The position numbers were made by a program, and so were the translations under genes. A stretch of DNA of 64,000 nucleotides, taken from positions 51,423-115,422 of the forward strand of contig JALUXB010000002.1 in assembly GCA_027019175.1 (NCBI GenBank). Direction: 5' to 3'. Shown here piece by piece: positions 44,248 through 53,713 of this stretch (the stretch's first letter is position 1; every line of letters starts with the position of its first letter). Under the pieces are notes generated by a model. The model saw only the letters and a list, made by a program, of their open reading frames with translations, ran no database searches and was not told the DNA's origin. This stretch comes from Sulfurovum sp. Its GTDB lineage: Bacteria > Campylobacterota > Campylobacteria > Campylobacterales > Sulfurovaceae.

Positions 44248-45612
44248 TTAAACCCTTATTTCTACGCCCTCTTTAAGTACGGGGATGGTCTGGTATTTGT
44301 CGTACTCTACGTTGGAACCTTCCTGTATCTTGACAAATTTGCGTTTGGTGTAGTCAACAAGATAGTTGCCCGGCTGGTCGGTAGAGAAGTCTACACAGAG
44401 TTTGGCGGCAGCCTGCAGGACAGAGTCGGGGAGGTTCTGCTTGTCGGTGCGGATAATGACATGCGATCCGGGGATTTCGCGGGTATGCATCCAGATGTCG
44501 TTGCTCTTGGCGGCTTTAAGCAGTGCCTGATTCTCTTTGGCGTTGCGTCCGACAAGCACTTTGTAGTCCTCTATCCAAAAGAGTTCACCTTCTCGCATCT
44601 TCTCTTTTTTGCGCTGGGACTTGCCCCGTTTGGGTACCAGAAGTTCCAGTTCGTAGGGCTCTTTGGCTTGCGTGATGGCGTAGTGGATATTGTCGTAAAA
44701 GTTTTTTTTGCTCTGGAGGTTCTCTTTTTCGATGTGGATATTTTTGGCTTTGTTCTTGGCACGTTTGGCAAGGTTGAAGTAGTGGTCGCTCAGGCGGTTG
44801 ACCTTGATATCTTTGGGCAGAGGGATTGTCACCTCATTACCTTCAAAATCCCATGTTTTGAGCTTGGTGTCGTAGGGTTTTATCTGGTAGAGGTTGGCAA
44901 GGATGAGGTTGCCGTAGGTGCTGTAGGTGGCAGCTTGGGCTTCGAGCTTTTGGGGGCTTGGGAGTTTAGCGATCTCTTTTTGCAGTTTCTCTATCTTTTT
45001 GGCTGTCTGGGTAAGCTTCTGTCGCCTCATCTGGGCAAGGCGCTGTTGCTGTATGGTATGGTATCGCTCTTCCAAGGTGGTATCGATATCCGAAATATCA
45101 TTACCGTTGTGTTGCTCGTTGGTGTTGTTGGGGGACAACACCCTACGGGGGATGGGCAACAACTCAACTCCGGGGCGTACCACACGAAACGACTGCTGTC
45201 CGTCGATATGCCGCAGTGCCTCGATGACCGTTTCATTCTCATCGAGCAGAATGGCATTGGTGTTTTTGCCGGTAAACTCCAGTTGTAGATAGACCGTCTG
45301 GTTTTTGTAGGCGCTCTTGGGTGCTATTTTGAATCGTAAAATGCGGTCATTTTCCGGCACAGTGACCTCGAGTATCCTGCTGCCGGCAAGTAGGCTGTGA
45401 AGCAGTGTATCAAAGGGTGCGTTGTACCCCTGAAGGGGACGCTGGCTGGGGGCTTTGTAGACAAAACTGTGCCCGCGGGTCATGTTGAAAAAGTAGCTTT
45501 GCTTTTTGTCAAAGACGATCTCGATGGTGTTGTCCTCGACACGTCTTGCACGAGAGATGAAAGTGAAATCGTTTAGACGCTTGGCGATGGCTTGCAGTTC
45601 GGTAAGTTTCAT
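44248..45612 (-). CDS. NFACT-family protein (RqcH/FbpA-like), with an in-frame repeat insert
   Basis: Homologue of RqcH/Rqc2, which in ribosome quality control adds C-terminal tails to stalled chains. The 454-residue protein has NFACT-N at about 1-170 with an Asp-Arg pair (ENDRILRF, residues 89-90) like that needed for tRNA binding, a coiled coil (about 175-330) and NFACT-R with SNDIWMHTREIPGSHVIIR. Residues 156-164 (RRVLSPNNT) are encoded by a type B palindromic repeat. The start at 45612 (MKLTEL) is chosen because codons further upstream come from another repeat. Confidence 0.85.
   Translation of the reverse strand: MKLTELQAIAKRLNDFTFISRARRVEDNTIEIVFDKKQSYFFNMTRGHSFVYKAPSQRPLQGYNAPFDTLLHSLLAGSRILEVTVPENDRILRFKIAPKSAYKNQTVYLQLEFTGKNTNAILLDENETVIEALRHIDGQQSFRVVRPGVELLPIPRRVLSPNNTNEQHNGNDISDIDTTLEERYHTIQQQRLAQMRRQKLTQTAKKIEKLQKEIAKLPSPQKLEAQAATYSTYGNLILANLYQIKPYDTKLKTWDFEGNEVTIPLPKDIKVNRLSDHYFNLAKRAKNKAKNIHIEKENLQSKKNFYDNIHYAITQAKEPYELELLVPKRGKSQRKKEKMREGELFWIEDYKVLVGRNAKENQALLKAAKSNDIWMHTREIPGSHVIIRTDKQNLPDSVLQAAAKLCVDFSTDQPGNYLVDYTKRKFVKIQEGSNVEYDKYQTIPVLKEGVEIRV
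45121..45146. repeat. REP-like palindrome (type B) inside a coding sequence
   Basis: Nearly identical to the intergenic copy at 42340-42365 (stem TGTTGT/ACAACA, end CACCCTAC), but placed within the NFACT gene with the frame open through it. It falls at the junction between NFACT-N and the coiled coil. Confidence 0.8.
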
Positions 45613-45621
45613 AGTGTTCCC

Positions 45622-45643
45622 GTAGGGTGCGTATCCACGCACC
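45622..45643. repeat. REP-like palindrome (type A), single copy
   Basis: Begins GTAGGGTGCG and ends CACGCACC, 10 bases upstream of the NFACT start, where it lies in the promoter or leader of that gene. Confidence 0.8.
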
Positions 45644-45738
45644 AAATTGAATCTAAAGTATCAGGTATACATTCCCAACAAAGAGGTTGGGAACAAGGGT
45701 GAAATATTCAATGAAATTCTACCATAACTTTATTTTGC

Positions 45739-45744
45739 TATAAT
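45739..45744 (+). promoter_or_regulatory. Putative -10 box for leuC
   Basis: TATAAT in TTGCTATAATTCGCG, 38 bases before the leuC ATG. No leader peptide rich in Leu codons was found, so classical attenuation is not supported. Confidence 0.6.
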
Positions 45745-45781
45745 TCGCGCAATTAATGATAACAATTTTAAGGATTTTCCT

Positions 45782-47062
45782 ATGGGACAAACGATAACAG
45801 AAAAGATCTTCTCCGAGCATGCCGGGCGTGATGTCTATGCCGGTGAGATCGTCAGAGTGCCGATCGATATGACCATCGGTAACGACATTACCACCCCCAT
45901 CTCCATCAAAGCCTTTGAAGAGAGCGGAGCAGAGAAACTTGCCAATCCTGACGGCTTTGCCATTGTGATGGATCACTACATCCCGGCAAAAGATATTGCC
46001 TCTGCCAACCAGGCGAAGATCAGCCGTGAGTTTGCCTACAAGCATGATCTTAAATACTTCTTCGATGAGAAAGATATGGGAATCGAGCATGCGCTCTTGC
46101 CTGAAAAAGGACTGGTGATCCCCGGTGATGTGATCATTGGAGCAGATAGCCATACCTGTACACACGGTGCACTGGGGGCTTTCTCGACAGGGATGGGGAG
46201 TACTGATATCTCCTTCTCCATCATCACGGGTGGCAACTGGTTCAAAGTACCGGAGTCCATCAAGGTTAACCTGGTAGGCAAACCCGGCAAACATATCTAC
46301 GGCAAGGACATCATCCTTGAGCTGATCCGCATCCTCGGCGTGGACGGCGCACTCTACAAAGCGATCGAGTTTACAGGAGAGGGTGTGCAGTATCTTGGTA
46401 TGAGTGATCGTTTCTCGATGTGTAATATGGCGATCGAAGCGGGTGCCAAGAGTGGCATCTTCGCTATCGACGAAGTATCACAAGCCTACCTTGATGAGCG
46501 TGCCGAAGCAAACGGCGGGCTGCGAAGCGAGCCGAAGCTTCACTACTCCGATGAGGATGCGACCTACTGCCAGGAGATCACCATCGATATGGCGAACCTC
46601 TCACCGGTGATCGCCTACCCGTTCCTGCCAAGTAACGGTAAGCCTGTAGAGCAGGCGGTAGCCGACGATCTTAAGATCGATCAGGTGATGATCGGAAGCT
46701 GTACCAACGGACGGCTTGAAGACCTGCGCATCGCGGCAGAGATCGTCAAAGGCAAACGTGTTGCCAGACATACCCGCATGATCGTTACCCCTGCAACCCA
46801 GAAGATTTTGATGCAGGCACAGCATGAAGGGCTCATCGATACCCTTATCGAAGCGGGTGCAGTCGTGAGTAACCCAACCTGTGGTGCCTGCCTGGGCGGC
46901 TATATGGGTATCCTCGGTGACGGTGAGCGCTGTGTGGCGACAACCAACCGTAACTTTGTCGGTCGTATGGGTGCGAGAACTTCCGAGATTTACCTTGCAA
47001 ACTCCGCAGTGGCTGCGGCAAGTGCGATCGCCGGGAAGATTGTCGATCCGCGTGACATCTAA
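45782..47062 (+). CDS. leuC: 3-isopropylmalate dehydratase large subunit
   Basis: Aconitase-family enzyme of leucine synthesis, 426 residues, the length of the shorter LeuC/HacA type. Fe-S ligands lie in GADSHTCTHGA, GSCTNGR and PTCGACLGG. The start follows AAGGATTTTCCT. The small subunit leuD is not adjacent; instead a thioesterase gene overlaps its end by 11 bases. Because homoaconitases share this fold, the substrate is inferred. Confidence 0.92.
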   Translation: MGQTITEKIFSEHAGRDVYAGEIVRVPIDMTIGNDITTPISIKAFEESGAEKLANPDGFAIVMDHYIPAKDIASANQAKISREFAYKHDLKYFFDEKDMGIEHALLPEKGLVIPGDVIIGADSHTCTHGALGAFSTGMGSTDISFSIITGGNWFKVPESIKVNLVGKPGKHIYGKDIILELIRILGVDGALYKAIEFTGEGVQYLGMSDRFSMCNMAIEAGAKSGIFAIDEVSQAYLDERAEANGGLRSEPKLHYSDEDATYCQEITIDMANLSPVIAYPFLPSNGKPVEQAVADDLKIDQVMIGSCTNGRLEDLRIAAEIVKGKRVARHTRMIVTPATQKILMQAQHEGLIDTLIEAGAVVSNPTCGACLGGYMGILGDGERCVATTNRNFVGRMGARTSEIYLANSAVAAASAIAGKIVDPRDI

Positions 47063-47465
47063 TCTTTCTTCCTTTACGTACAGTTTTTCTGTACAGCAGT
47101 CGGACATTGACTTTAATGGTCATGTCCACAATGTTACCTATCTTTCATGGATGATCGAAGCGGCAACAAAGCACTCGGAATCGGTAGGTGCAGGGCATGA
47201 CGTGTGTCTGAGATATGGTGGTATATGGGTAGCAAAATCGCACCATATCGAGTACAAAAAACCTGCATTTGAAAATGATGCACTGCAAATGAAAACATGG
47301 GTAGAGGATATTGGTAAAATCCTCTCCATCCGTCGTTATGAAATCAGCCGTATTGAGGATGGTGCTATTGTCTGTGAGGGTGTAACGGAGTGGGTTTTTG
47401 TAGACAGCAAAACGATGCGCCCCAAAAAGATACCTAATGAGATCCGGCACGCCTTTATTAACTGA
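47052..47465 (+). CDS. Hotdog-fold acyl-CoA/ACP thioesterase
   Basis: A 137-residue thioesterase of the 4-hydroxybenzoyl-CoA thioesterase type: VQQSDIDFNGHVHNVTYLSWMIEA carries the catalytic Asp and the GHVxN motif, and ISRIEDGAIVCEGVTEWVFVD forms the core strands. The GTG start at 47052 overlaps leuC by 11 bases, so translation is probably coupled. Substrate unknown; linkage to leuC may be only positional. Confidence 0.8.
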   Translation: MTSNLSSFTYSFSVQQSDIDFNGHVHNVTYLSWMIEAATKHSESVGAGHDVCLRYGGIWVAKSHHIEYKKPAFENDALQMKTWVEDIGKILSIRRYEISRIEDGAIVCEGVTEWVFVDSKTMRPKKIPNEIRHAFIN

Positions 47466-47640
47466 ATCCAAATTGTCATTGTTTCCTCCTCTCTTTATAT
47501 CGTGACGGTACGAAATTTCTGATAAAAAGTATATAGATTGTATAAAAATTAAAAACAAGATAATATTTCTCCTATTTGTGATAGTTTGACGATGTTTTAC
47601 AGGTAATATTTCGTAACTACAATAATAAAAAGGAGTCAAT

Positions 47641-48132
47641 GTGTTATCAAAAGCGACTATTATTCAGGAACTTAACAGTGCAAAGATTGCCCATATGAGA
47701 TGGGTCAAACGAGCAGATCATTTGATTACAGGGCTTCCTGTAGATAAAGAGTTTATCCCCTTGGAGCCGACAACCTGTGGTTTTGGACGATGGCTGTACG
47801 GAGAAGTAGGTCAGCAACTGAGAATAGAAGATACGTTCAAAAGTATTATTGAACAGATTGAATTCCATCATGACAGTCTGCATGATGTATATGGAGAGAT
47901 TTATAAAATTTTCTTTATTGTCCCGCAGAAGCGCTCACTCCTGCATAAGATCCTTACATTCAACAGCAAAGAGGTTACGAAACAAGAGATGGAAAAAGCG
48001 CGAAAATATTTTATATCACTGCAATCAACATCAACTGAACTTATCGCATTGCTTGACAAGCTTGAAGCAGCTGTAAAAACATTTGATGGTTCAAGCAGTA
48101 CTCGTCCAATGAGCATGCTCAAGAGAGCTTAA
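47641..48132 (+). CDS. CZB (chemoreceptor zinc-binding) domain protein
   Basis: A 163-residue soluble protein with the CZB ligand set: His18, Cys46 (TTCGFGRWLYG) and the pair His77/His81 (HHDSLH). In other proteins the domain senses zinc or HOCl and is attached to chemoreceptors or diguanylate cyclases; here it stands alone. The GTG start follows AAGGAG. It is convergent with sdhB, the two stop codons overlapping. Confidence 0.82.
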   Translation: MLSKATIIQELNSAKIAHMRWVKRADHLITGLPVDKEFIPLEPTTCGFGRWLYGEVGQQLRIEDTFKSIIEQIEFHHDSLHDVYGEIYKIFFIVPQKRSLLHKILTFNSKEVTKQEMEKARKYFISLQSTSTELIALLDKLEAAVKTFDGSSSTRPMSMLKRA

Positions 48133-48848
48133 AACCCACCATTGGGGTCAAACCCAAACCCTCCTCCAAAATCCGGCGTACCAAAGCTTTGGTTTGCAAA
48201 GCTTGGATCGCTGTATCCGTGATTGAGTGATTCTCCGCGTAACATCGTAATGTCCATTTTTGGGTCGATGCCTTTGGGGCAGACGGCAGTACACTCACCG
48301 CATAGCGTACAGTCCCATACACCGTTTGTCTGTACCGCACCGACGATGCTTTTGGATTCGCCTTCACGTTTGTCCACAGTGTAGCGGTAGGCACGTGTGA
48401 GGGCGAAGGGCCCAAGGAAATCAGGATTGACGGCAAAGACGGGGCAGGCAGAGTAACAGCTGTCGCAGAGGATGCAGTCTGTCTGTCTCTCTGTCAAATG
48501 GGCATCTTGGGGAGTCAATGCCACCTCCGTATAGCTGTGCAGCCATGTCTGGCTCTTTTGCAGTGTTGTTTTTGCCTGCTGTTTATCTACTTTCAAATCC
48601 CGCAATACGGGGTGGTACTGCAGCGGTTCAACGGTGTCACCCTCTTTGGGCTTGTAGGCACAGGCGAGTTCCTCTCTTCCGTTGACACGTACGGCACAGG
48701 TACCACATACTGAGGCACGGCATCCTGCCGAAAATGTGAGGGTAGGATCGTGCTGCTCTTTGATCTCGTAGAGTGCGGCAAGGAGGGTGAGTCCTTCGGA
48801 GATTTGGAAATCTTCAAAGCTTTTGTCTCGTTTGATAGTTATCTGCAT
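48129..48848 (-). CDS. sdhB: Succinate dehydrogenase/fumarate reductase iron-sulfur subunit
   Basis: A 239-residue electron-transfer subunit. The N-terminal [2Fe-2S] domain has CRASVCGTC and a later Cys; the C-terminal part has CILCDSCYSACP and CTLCGECTAVCPKG. In classical SdhB the last group lacks the second Cys and binds [3Fe-4S]; here four cysteines are present, which predicts a second [4Fe-4S], as in type E enzymes. The start at 48848 follows AAAGGATTGTG. It is downstream of sdhA with a repeat pair between them. Confidence 0.85.
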   Translation of the reverse strand: MQITIKRDKSFEDFQISEGLTLLAALYEIKEQHDPTLTFSAGCRASVCGTCAVRVNGREELACAYKPKEGDTVEPLQYHPVLRDLKVDKQQAKTTLQKSQTWLHSYTEVALTPQDAHLTERQTDCILCDSCYSACPVFAVNPDFLGPFALTRAYRYTVDKREGESKSIVGAVQTNGVWDCTLCGECTAVCPKGIDPKMDITMLRGESLNHGYSDPSFANQSFGTPDFGGGFGFDPNGGF

Positions 48849-48865
48849 CACAATCCTTTCATGGC

Positions 48866-48957
48866 GTAGGGTGTTGTGCCCCCACAACACCTTTTCCCAG
48901 CGTAGGAGATCGTTGTACTATGTATGATATCGGTGTTGTAAGGGTACAACACCCTAC
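48866..48957. repeat. Inverted pair of REP-like palindromes (type B), 92 bp
   Basis: Copies at 48866-48891 and 48932-48957. They lie between sdhA and sdhB, so the operon transcript would carry this structure and could give the two subunits unequal stability. Confidence 0.85.
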
Positions 48958-48972
48958 GGAGATTTTGTAATA

Positions 48973-50607
48973 TCATTGTTTATCCTTCCACTGTAAGACA
49001 ATATGCTTTTTAAAATGGGTATCGTCACTCTGCGGATAGTCGCTTCGGCAGTGTGCCCCGCGGCTCTCTTTTCTTGCCAGTGCGGCTGAGATGATGGTAG
49101 GGGCAAGCATCAGAGCGTTTTCGAACTCCAGAAACTCTACAAGATTTTGGTTGTTGGTTTTGGATCTGTCCCGGATACCCATCTTTTTGAGTGCGATCTG
49201 GGTGGCGACCACCTCTTCGAGTGCCTGTGTCAGTCCCGCTTCAGTGCGGACGATACCTACGTTTTCATAAAAGCGTTTGCCAAGTGCTTTGCGGTGGGTA
49301 TAGAAGTCGATCGGAGCTTCCTGAGTGAAGAGTCTCTCTATCTTCTTTTGGCACGCGTGTAATACGTTGCTATTGGCAGGTTTGCTGCTGGCATAGACGG
49401 CATGCTTGTAGGCATTTTCTCCTGCAAATCGACCAAAGGCGGTGATCTCCAGTAGAGAGTTGCCCCCAAGACGGTTGGCACCGTGCACTTTGGCATTGGC
49501 ACACTCACCCACGGCAAAACAGCCTTTTATGCCGTTGACCTCCAGCGCATAGTCTACATCGATACCACCCATGGTGTAGTGTGTGACAGGCTTGATAGGG
49601 ACAAGCTCTGAGACAGGATCAACCCCTTCGTGAAGTTTGCAAAGTGCTACCTCTTGAGGGAGCAGTGTCATGAGCTTCTCTTCTCCCAGATGACGTAGAT
49701 CCAAAAAGACCTCTTCTTGCTTTTGCAACTGTTCAAAGATCGCACGAGCCACTTCATCACGAGGTTTTAGCTCATCAACAAAGCGTTCTTGTTTGCTGTT
49801 GACAAGGTATCCCCCTTCGCCCCGTGCACTTTCACTCATCAAAATAGCTGAATGTTTGAGCCCTGTAGGATGAAACTGTACGAACTCCATATCGCTTACC
49901 GCGCCGCCTGCACGCAGTACAGCGGCGATGCCGTCTCCAGATGCACCGTACATATTGGTGGTGTAACCGTGGTAGATACCCCCGTAACCGCCTGTAGCAA
50001 TGATGACAGACTTGGCATCGATCTGTTTGACCTCACCGCTTCGGATATCAAGCACAACGGCACCCTTGGCAGTATCGTCAGGGACGATGAGCTCAAGCAG
50101 GAAATGTTCGTCAAGAAAGGCGATACCCTCTTTCAGACAAGTGTCATAGAGTGTATGGAGAAGTTTGAGTCCTGTATAGTCCTGCGCATAGCAGGCGCGT
50201 TTGGCGCTCGCACCACCCATTTTGCGCTGCGCGATGGTATGTAGGGGGCTGACCTCAGATGACAATGCTTCAGCGTTGTCATCTGCGGCTCCTATGTCTA
50301 TTCTGGAAAAAGGCACGCCTATACGTTCGAGCCACGCTATGGTTTGAGGTGCATCGGCACACATGTGCCGTACAGTATCTTCATCACAGAGTCCGTGAGC
50401 TGACTTGATAGTATCTGCGATATGCAGTGAGACATGATCTTCTTCGACATTGCCAAGTGCAGCGTTCATGCCCCCTTGCGCCATAGCGGTCTGGGAGTTG
50501 GTAGGGTACATTTTCCCTACGACAAGCACTGAAGCACCTGCCTCTTTAGCGGCAAGTGCAGCAGAGAGCCCCGCGCCGCCGGAACCGATAATAAGTACAT
50601 CAATCAT
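48973..50607 (-). CDS. sdhA: Succinate dehydrogenase/fumarate reductase flavoprotein subunit
   Basis: A 544-residue flavoprotein. FAD site IIGSGGAGLSAALAA; active-site segments FVQFHPTGL, ESARGEGGYLV, RDEVARAI and HYTMGGID are all kept. The position that holds the FAD-linking His in SdhA/FrdA (SHTxxAQGG) reads SQTAMAQGG, with Gln39, so the FAD is probably not covalently bound. It is shorter than typical SdhA. No membrane anchor (sdhC/D or a CCG-domain subunit) is adjacent. Direction of catalysis cannot be told. Confidence 0.85.
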   Translation of the reverse strand: MIDVLIIGSGGAGLSAALAAKEAGASVLVVGKMYPTNSQTAMAQGGMNAALGNVEEDHVSLHIADTIKSAHGLCDEDTVRHMCADAPQTIAWLERIGVPFSRIDIGAADDNAEALSSEVSPLHTIAQRKMGGASAKRACYAQDYTGLKLLHTLYDTCLKEGIAFLDEHFLLELIVPDDTAKGAVVLDIRSGEVKQIDAKSVIIATGGYGGIYHGYTTNMYGASGDGIAAVLRAGGAVSDMEFVQFHPTGLKHSAILMSESARGEGGYLVNSKQERFVDELKPRDEVARAIFEQLQKQEEVFLDLRHLGEEKLMTLLPQEVALCKLHEGVDPVSELVPIKPVTHYTMGGIDVDYALEVNGIKGCFAVGECANAKVHGANRLGGNSLLEITAFGRFAGENAYKHAVYASSKPANSNVLHACQKKIERLFTQEAPIDFYTHRKALGKRFYENVGIVRTEAGLTQALEEVVATQIALKKMGIRDRSKTNNQNLVEFLEFENALMLAPTIISAALARKESRGAHCRSDYPQSDDTHFKKHIVLQWKDKQ

Positions 50608-50635
50608 CTATATTAACCCTTTTATATGGTGTCGT

Positions 50636-50729
50636 GTAGGGTGCGTAATCACGCACCTTTTCACGCCTTTTAGCAAAAATATGTTTTGTCTGCAAATCTG
50701 AATATGCGGTGCGTGATTATGCCCCCTAC
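50636..50729. repeat. Inverted pair of REP-like palindromes (type A), 94 bp
   Basis: Copies at 50636-50657 and 50708-50729. The second is imperfect (GATTATGCC breaks the stem) and contains the TAG stop of the hydroxyacid dehydrogenase gene at 50726-50728. Confidence 0.82.
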
Positions 50730-51664
50730 GTGTTTAAATATGTTTCAATATTTTCAACAATTCCCGCAAGCAGTCTCTTTCGTGATTCGATGCTGGTCCA
50801 GGCGATATGCGGGGTGATGAGCAGGCGCTCTTTGTGCTCTATTTGCATCAGACGGTTCTCCATATCGATGGGTTCCTTTTCAAGCACATCCAGACCGGCG
50901 TAGATCTCTCTGCGGTCGAGTTCGTAGGCAAGGTCGGTTTCATTCACGATGCCGCCTCTGCCGAGATTGAGAAGAATGGCTTTCTCCTTGAGCATGGGTA
51001 GGTTTATTTCGTTGATGAGACCGTAGGTCTGGTCGGTCAGGGGTGCGTGGATGGAGATGACATCGCTGGTGCTCAACAATATGTCGAGCGGCTGGTGGAT
51101 GTAGGGGTGGTTTGTGTTCTCTCCGCTTGTGGAGTGGTAGGTGACCGCTGCACCGAACGCGGTGGCGACTTTGGCTACCTCCTGGCCTATGGCACCCATA
51201 CCGATGATACCCCACTTTTTGCCCTGGAGTTCATGGAAAGGGTGGGTGATGTCGGTAAAGAGTCCGGACATGCTCCATATCCCTGTCTGGACTGCATTAT
51301 CGTAGTATTTGAGGTGCTCCATCAGGTAGAAGAGCATCGCGAAAGTGTGCTGCACTACAGATGGCGTGGAGTAGCCCGCAACGTTCTTGACGGTGATGCC
51401 AAGTGCCTTTGCCGCTTCAAGGTCGACATTGTTCATGCCTGTCGCGGCAATACAGACAAGCTCCAGGTGTGGCGCCTGCGCCATCATCTCTTTTGTCAGT
51501 ACGACTTTGTTGCTGATGACGATATGCGCGTTACGGATCGCCTCTGCAGTCTCGTCGGGCAGGGTGTTTTTGTATTGGGTGATATCTCCGAAGCGTTCGA
51601 GTACACTTAGGTCGAGGTCGGCTCCCAGGGTTTCGGTATCGAGTATGACGATTTGTTTGCGCAT
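50726..51664 (-). CDS. D-2-hydroxyacid dehydrogenase (HprA-like)
   Basis: A 312-residue NAD(P)-dependent dehydrogenase. WGIIGMGAIGQEVAKVA is the dinucleotide site; the catalytic Arg, Glu and His lie in LNLGRGGIVNE, VLEKEPI and TPHIAWTSIE. Sequence around the substrate site most resembles glycerate/hydroxypyruvate reductases, but the substrate is not certain. The start follows GGAGAGTAAT. It is 1 base downstream of yjbQ in the minus direction. Confidence 0.87.
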   Translation of the reverse strand: MRKQIVILDTETLGADLDLSVLERFGDITQYKNTLPDETAEAIRNAHIVISNKVVLTKEMMAQAPHLELVCIAATGMNNVDLEAAKALGITVKNVAGYSTPSVVQHTFAMLFYLMEHLKYYDNAVQTGIWSMSGLFTDITHPFHELQGKKWGIIGMGAIGQEVAKVATAFGAAVTYHSTSGENTNHPYIHQPLDILLSTSDVISIHAPLTDQTYGLINEINLPMLKEKAILLNLGRGGIVNETDLAYELDRREIYAGLDVLEKEPIDMENRLMQIEHKERLLITPHIAWTSIESRKRLLAGIVENIETYLNT

Positions 51665-51665
51665 A

Positions 51666-52082
51666 TTACTCTCCTTGCAGTGTAATGATAAGTTTTCGGC
51701 TTCCGGCGTAGTTGCGGTGTTCGCAAAGGTAGATCCCCTGCCATATTCCTAAGTTTAGTTTACCGTGTGTAAGGGGAATTGTCAATTCGGTACCAAGCAG
51801 CATGTTCTTCAGATGGGCGGGCATATCGTCGCTGCCCTCCAGGGTATGCTCAAAACGGGGGTAGCTTTCGGGAATGAGGTCGTTTAAAAAGGTCTCCGCA
51901 TCGCTGCGTACGGTCGGGTCGGCATTTTCGTTCAGGCAGAGCGAAGCACTCGTGTGTTGCAAAAAGAGGTGTGCCAGACCGGTCTGCACACTGCCGTCAA
52001 ACAGCGCTTCTACCTTTGCGGTAATCAGGTGCATGCCGCGCGGCATCGGAGGGAGGTTGAGGGTGTACTGCTTAATGGTCAT
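51666..52082 (-). CDS. YjbQ/UPF0047 family protein
   Basis: A 138-residue protein of the YjbQ family. [22 protein letters not shown] and the C-terminal GIYLCEHRN carry the conserved metal-site His and Asp residues. E. coli YjbQ can substitute weakly for thiamine phosphate synthase, but its true role is unclear. The ATG at 52082 is preferred to TTG 52097; it overlaps purT by 11 bases. Confidence 0.87.
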   Translation of the reverse strand: MTIKQYTLNLPPMPRGMHLITAKVEALFDGSVQTGLAHLFLQHTSASLCLNENADPTVRSDAETFLNDLIPESYPRFEHTLEGSDDMPAHLKNMLLGTELTIPLTHGKLNLGIWQGIYLCEHRNYAGSRKLIITLQGE

Positions 52083-53238
52083 CGATACGCGATACAATAT
52101 CGGTCGCTTTGGCTTTGGCCACTTCTACATCCTCATCGAGAACGAGGCTTACGGCCATACGGCGCCCCACATGCGATTCAGGCTTGCCGAAAACACGCAC
52201 GAAACTCTTCTCGCCAAAGGCGTCATCAGGAATCTCCAGTACCGGTGTATGGCTCTCATGTTTTGCCTTGTAGGCACCGCAGGCACCCGCACCGTAGGTG
52301 GTAAAGGCCAGAGGCAGCCCCAGTACGGCACGCACATGCAGGGCAAATTCGCTCTGGCTCTGGGTGATGAGGGTGACCATACCGGTATCATGCGGGCGTG
52401 GAGAGAGTTCGGAGAAGTAGACCTCTTCACCCTTGACGAAGAACTCCACACCGAAGATGCCGCGGCCGCCAAGGCCGTCTGTGACCGCTTTGGCGATCTC
52501 TTTCGCCTTCTGCAGTGCCGCGTCGCTCATTGCCATCGGCTGCCAGGAGAGGATGAAGTCACCATCCTGCTGGATGTGGCCGATGGGGTCGCAGAAGACC
52601 GTACCGGTCTCGTTGCGTACCGTAAGCAGGGTGATCTCGTAGTCGAAAGGAACGAACTCTTCGACAATCAGCTCGCTCGCATCGCCGCGCGCCTCCTTGG
52701 CGATCTCCCAGGACTTTTCAATATCATTGGCTGTTTTGGCAATGCTCTGCCCGTGGCCTGAAGAGCTCATTACCGGCTTGATGACACACGGAAAGCCCAT
52801 ACGCTCTGCTGCAGCCTTGAGCCCCTCCAGTGTTGTGACAAACTCATACTTTGAAGTTTTCAGCCCAAGCTCCTCTGCGGCAAAGACGCGGATGTTCTTT
52901 CGGTTCATCGTCTTGTTGACCGCCTCTGCGTTGGGGATGACATGGTAGCCGCGCTTCTCCGCTTCAAAGAGTGCCGAGATGGAGATCGCTTCCACTTCGG
53001 GCAGAATGTAGCTTGGTTTCTCTTTTTCGATGAGTTCAAGCACTGCCGCTTCATTCTGCATGTCAATGGCGTAGCTTCGGTTGGCTACAAGGTGTGCAGG
53101 TGCGTTCTCGTACTTGTCTACGGCAACGACTTCGATGCCAAGACGCTGTGCCTCGATGGCGACCTCTTTGCCAAGCTCTCCGGAGCCAAGGAGCATGATC
53201 TTGATGCTGTTTTGTTGCAGGGGTGCGGTAAATGTCAT
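52072..53238 (-). CDS. purT: Formate-dependent GAR transformylase PurT
   Basis: ATP-grasp enzyme that makes formyl-GAR from formate in purine synthesis. [19 protein letters not shown] at the N-terminus, [15 protein letters not shown] in the ATP-grasp lid and [13 protein letters not shown] near the end are diagnostic. Length 388 is standard. The folate-dependent alternative purN is encoded 2 kb away. Followed by yjbQ with an 11-base overlap. Confidence 0.95.
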   Translation of the reverse strand: MTFTAPLQQNSIKIMLLGSGELGKEVAIEAQRLGIEVVAVDKYENAPAHLVANRSYAIDMQNEAAVLELIEKEKPSYILPEVEAISISALFEAEKRGYHVIPNAEAVNKTMNRKNIRVFAAEELGLKTSKYEFVTTLEGLKAAAERMGFPCVIKPVMSSSGHGQSIAKTANDIEKSWEIAKEARGDASELIVEEFVPFDYEITLLTVRNETGTVFCDPIGHIQQDGDFILSWQPMAMSDAALQKAKEIAKAVTDGLGGRGIFGVEFFVKGEEVYFSELSPRPHDTGMVTLITQSQSEFALHVRAVLGLPLAFTTYGAGACGAYKAKHESHTPVLEIPDDAFGEKSFVRVFGKPESHVGRRMAVSLVLDEDVEVAKAKATDIVSRIDDH

Positions 53239-53377
53239 GGAATACCCTTTGAAAAAATAGATGGAGCTATTTTATCGAAAAGTTGGCTAAGATGTAATGA
53301 GTTTGGGGGAAAGTTTGAATGTAGAGAGGTAAAAAGGTGCTGCGGGTGACAGGGCAAAAGCCCTGCCCAAGACCGGA

Positions 53378-53590
53378 TTACAGTCTTGACTCGTATCTTC
53401 TGAGCATGAAGAGCTTCTTGAGGATCTTTTTGCGGGTAGCGATCTTCTCTTTCTTTCTTCTCTCAGTCGGCTTTTCGTAGTACTGGCGCGCTCTGGCTTC
53501 AGTCACGATAAGGTTTCTGTCACACTGTCTTTTGAACTTTCTGTACGCATCGTCAAAAGAGTCACGTGGTGTAAGTTTGATTCCTGGCAT
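53378..53590 (-). CDS. rpsU: Ribosomal protein S21
   Basis: A 70-residue S21: [20 protein letters not shown], then the basic helix [18 protein letters not shown]. The start at 53590 follows GGAAGGGGG; an 8-codon extension upstream is rejected. An AGGGC/GCCCT hairpin with a 4-base loop (53351-53364) follows and may terminate it. Confidence 0.93.
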   Translation of the reverse strand: MPGIKLTPRDSFDDAYRKFKRQCDRNLIVTEARARQYYEKPTERRKKEKIATRKKILKKLFMLRRYESRL

Positions 53591-53713
53591 TCGACTCACC
53601 CCCTTCCTTATCAAGATTTTTCGGGCACGATCCCGAAAGTGATAAATCTGGGGCGGATTATATCGAAATAAATTTATGGTAAGATAAATACAGAAAAATC
53701 AACAGGAGATGCC

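Noticed and set aside
44461..45288. Plus-strand frame opposite the NFACT gene (275 codons)
   Set aside because: Low-complexity Phe/Val/Gly translation, no start signals, and the NFACT frame has clear domains.
45646..45781. Leucine attenuator leader peptide before leuC
   Set aside because: No short ORF with Leu codons and no terminator/antiterminator pair could be found.
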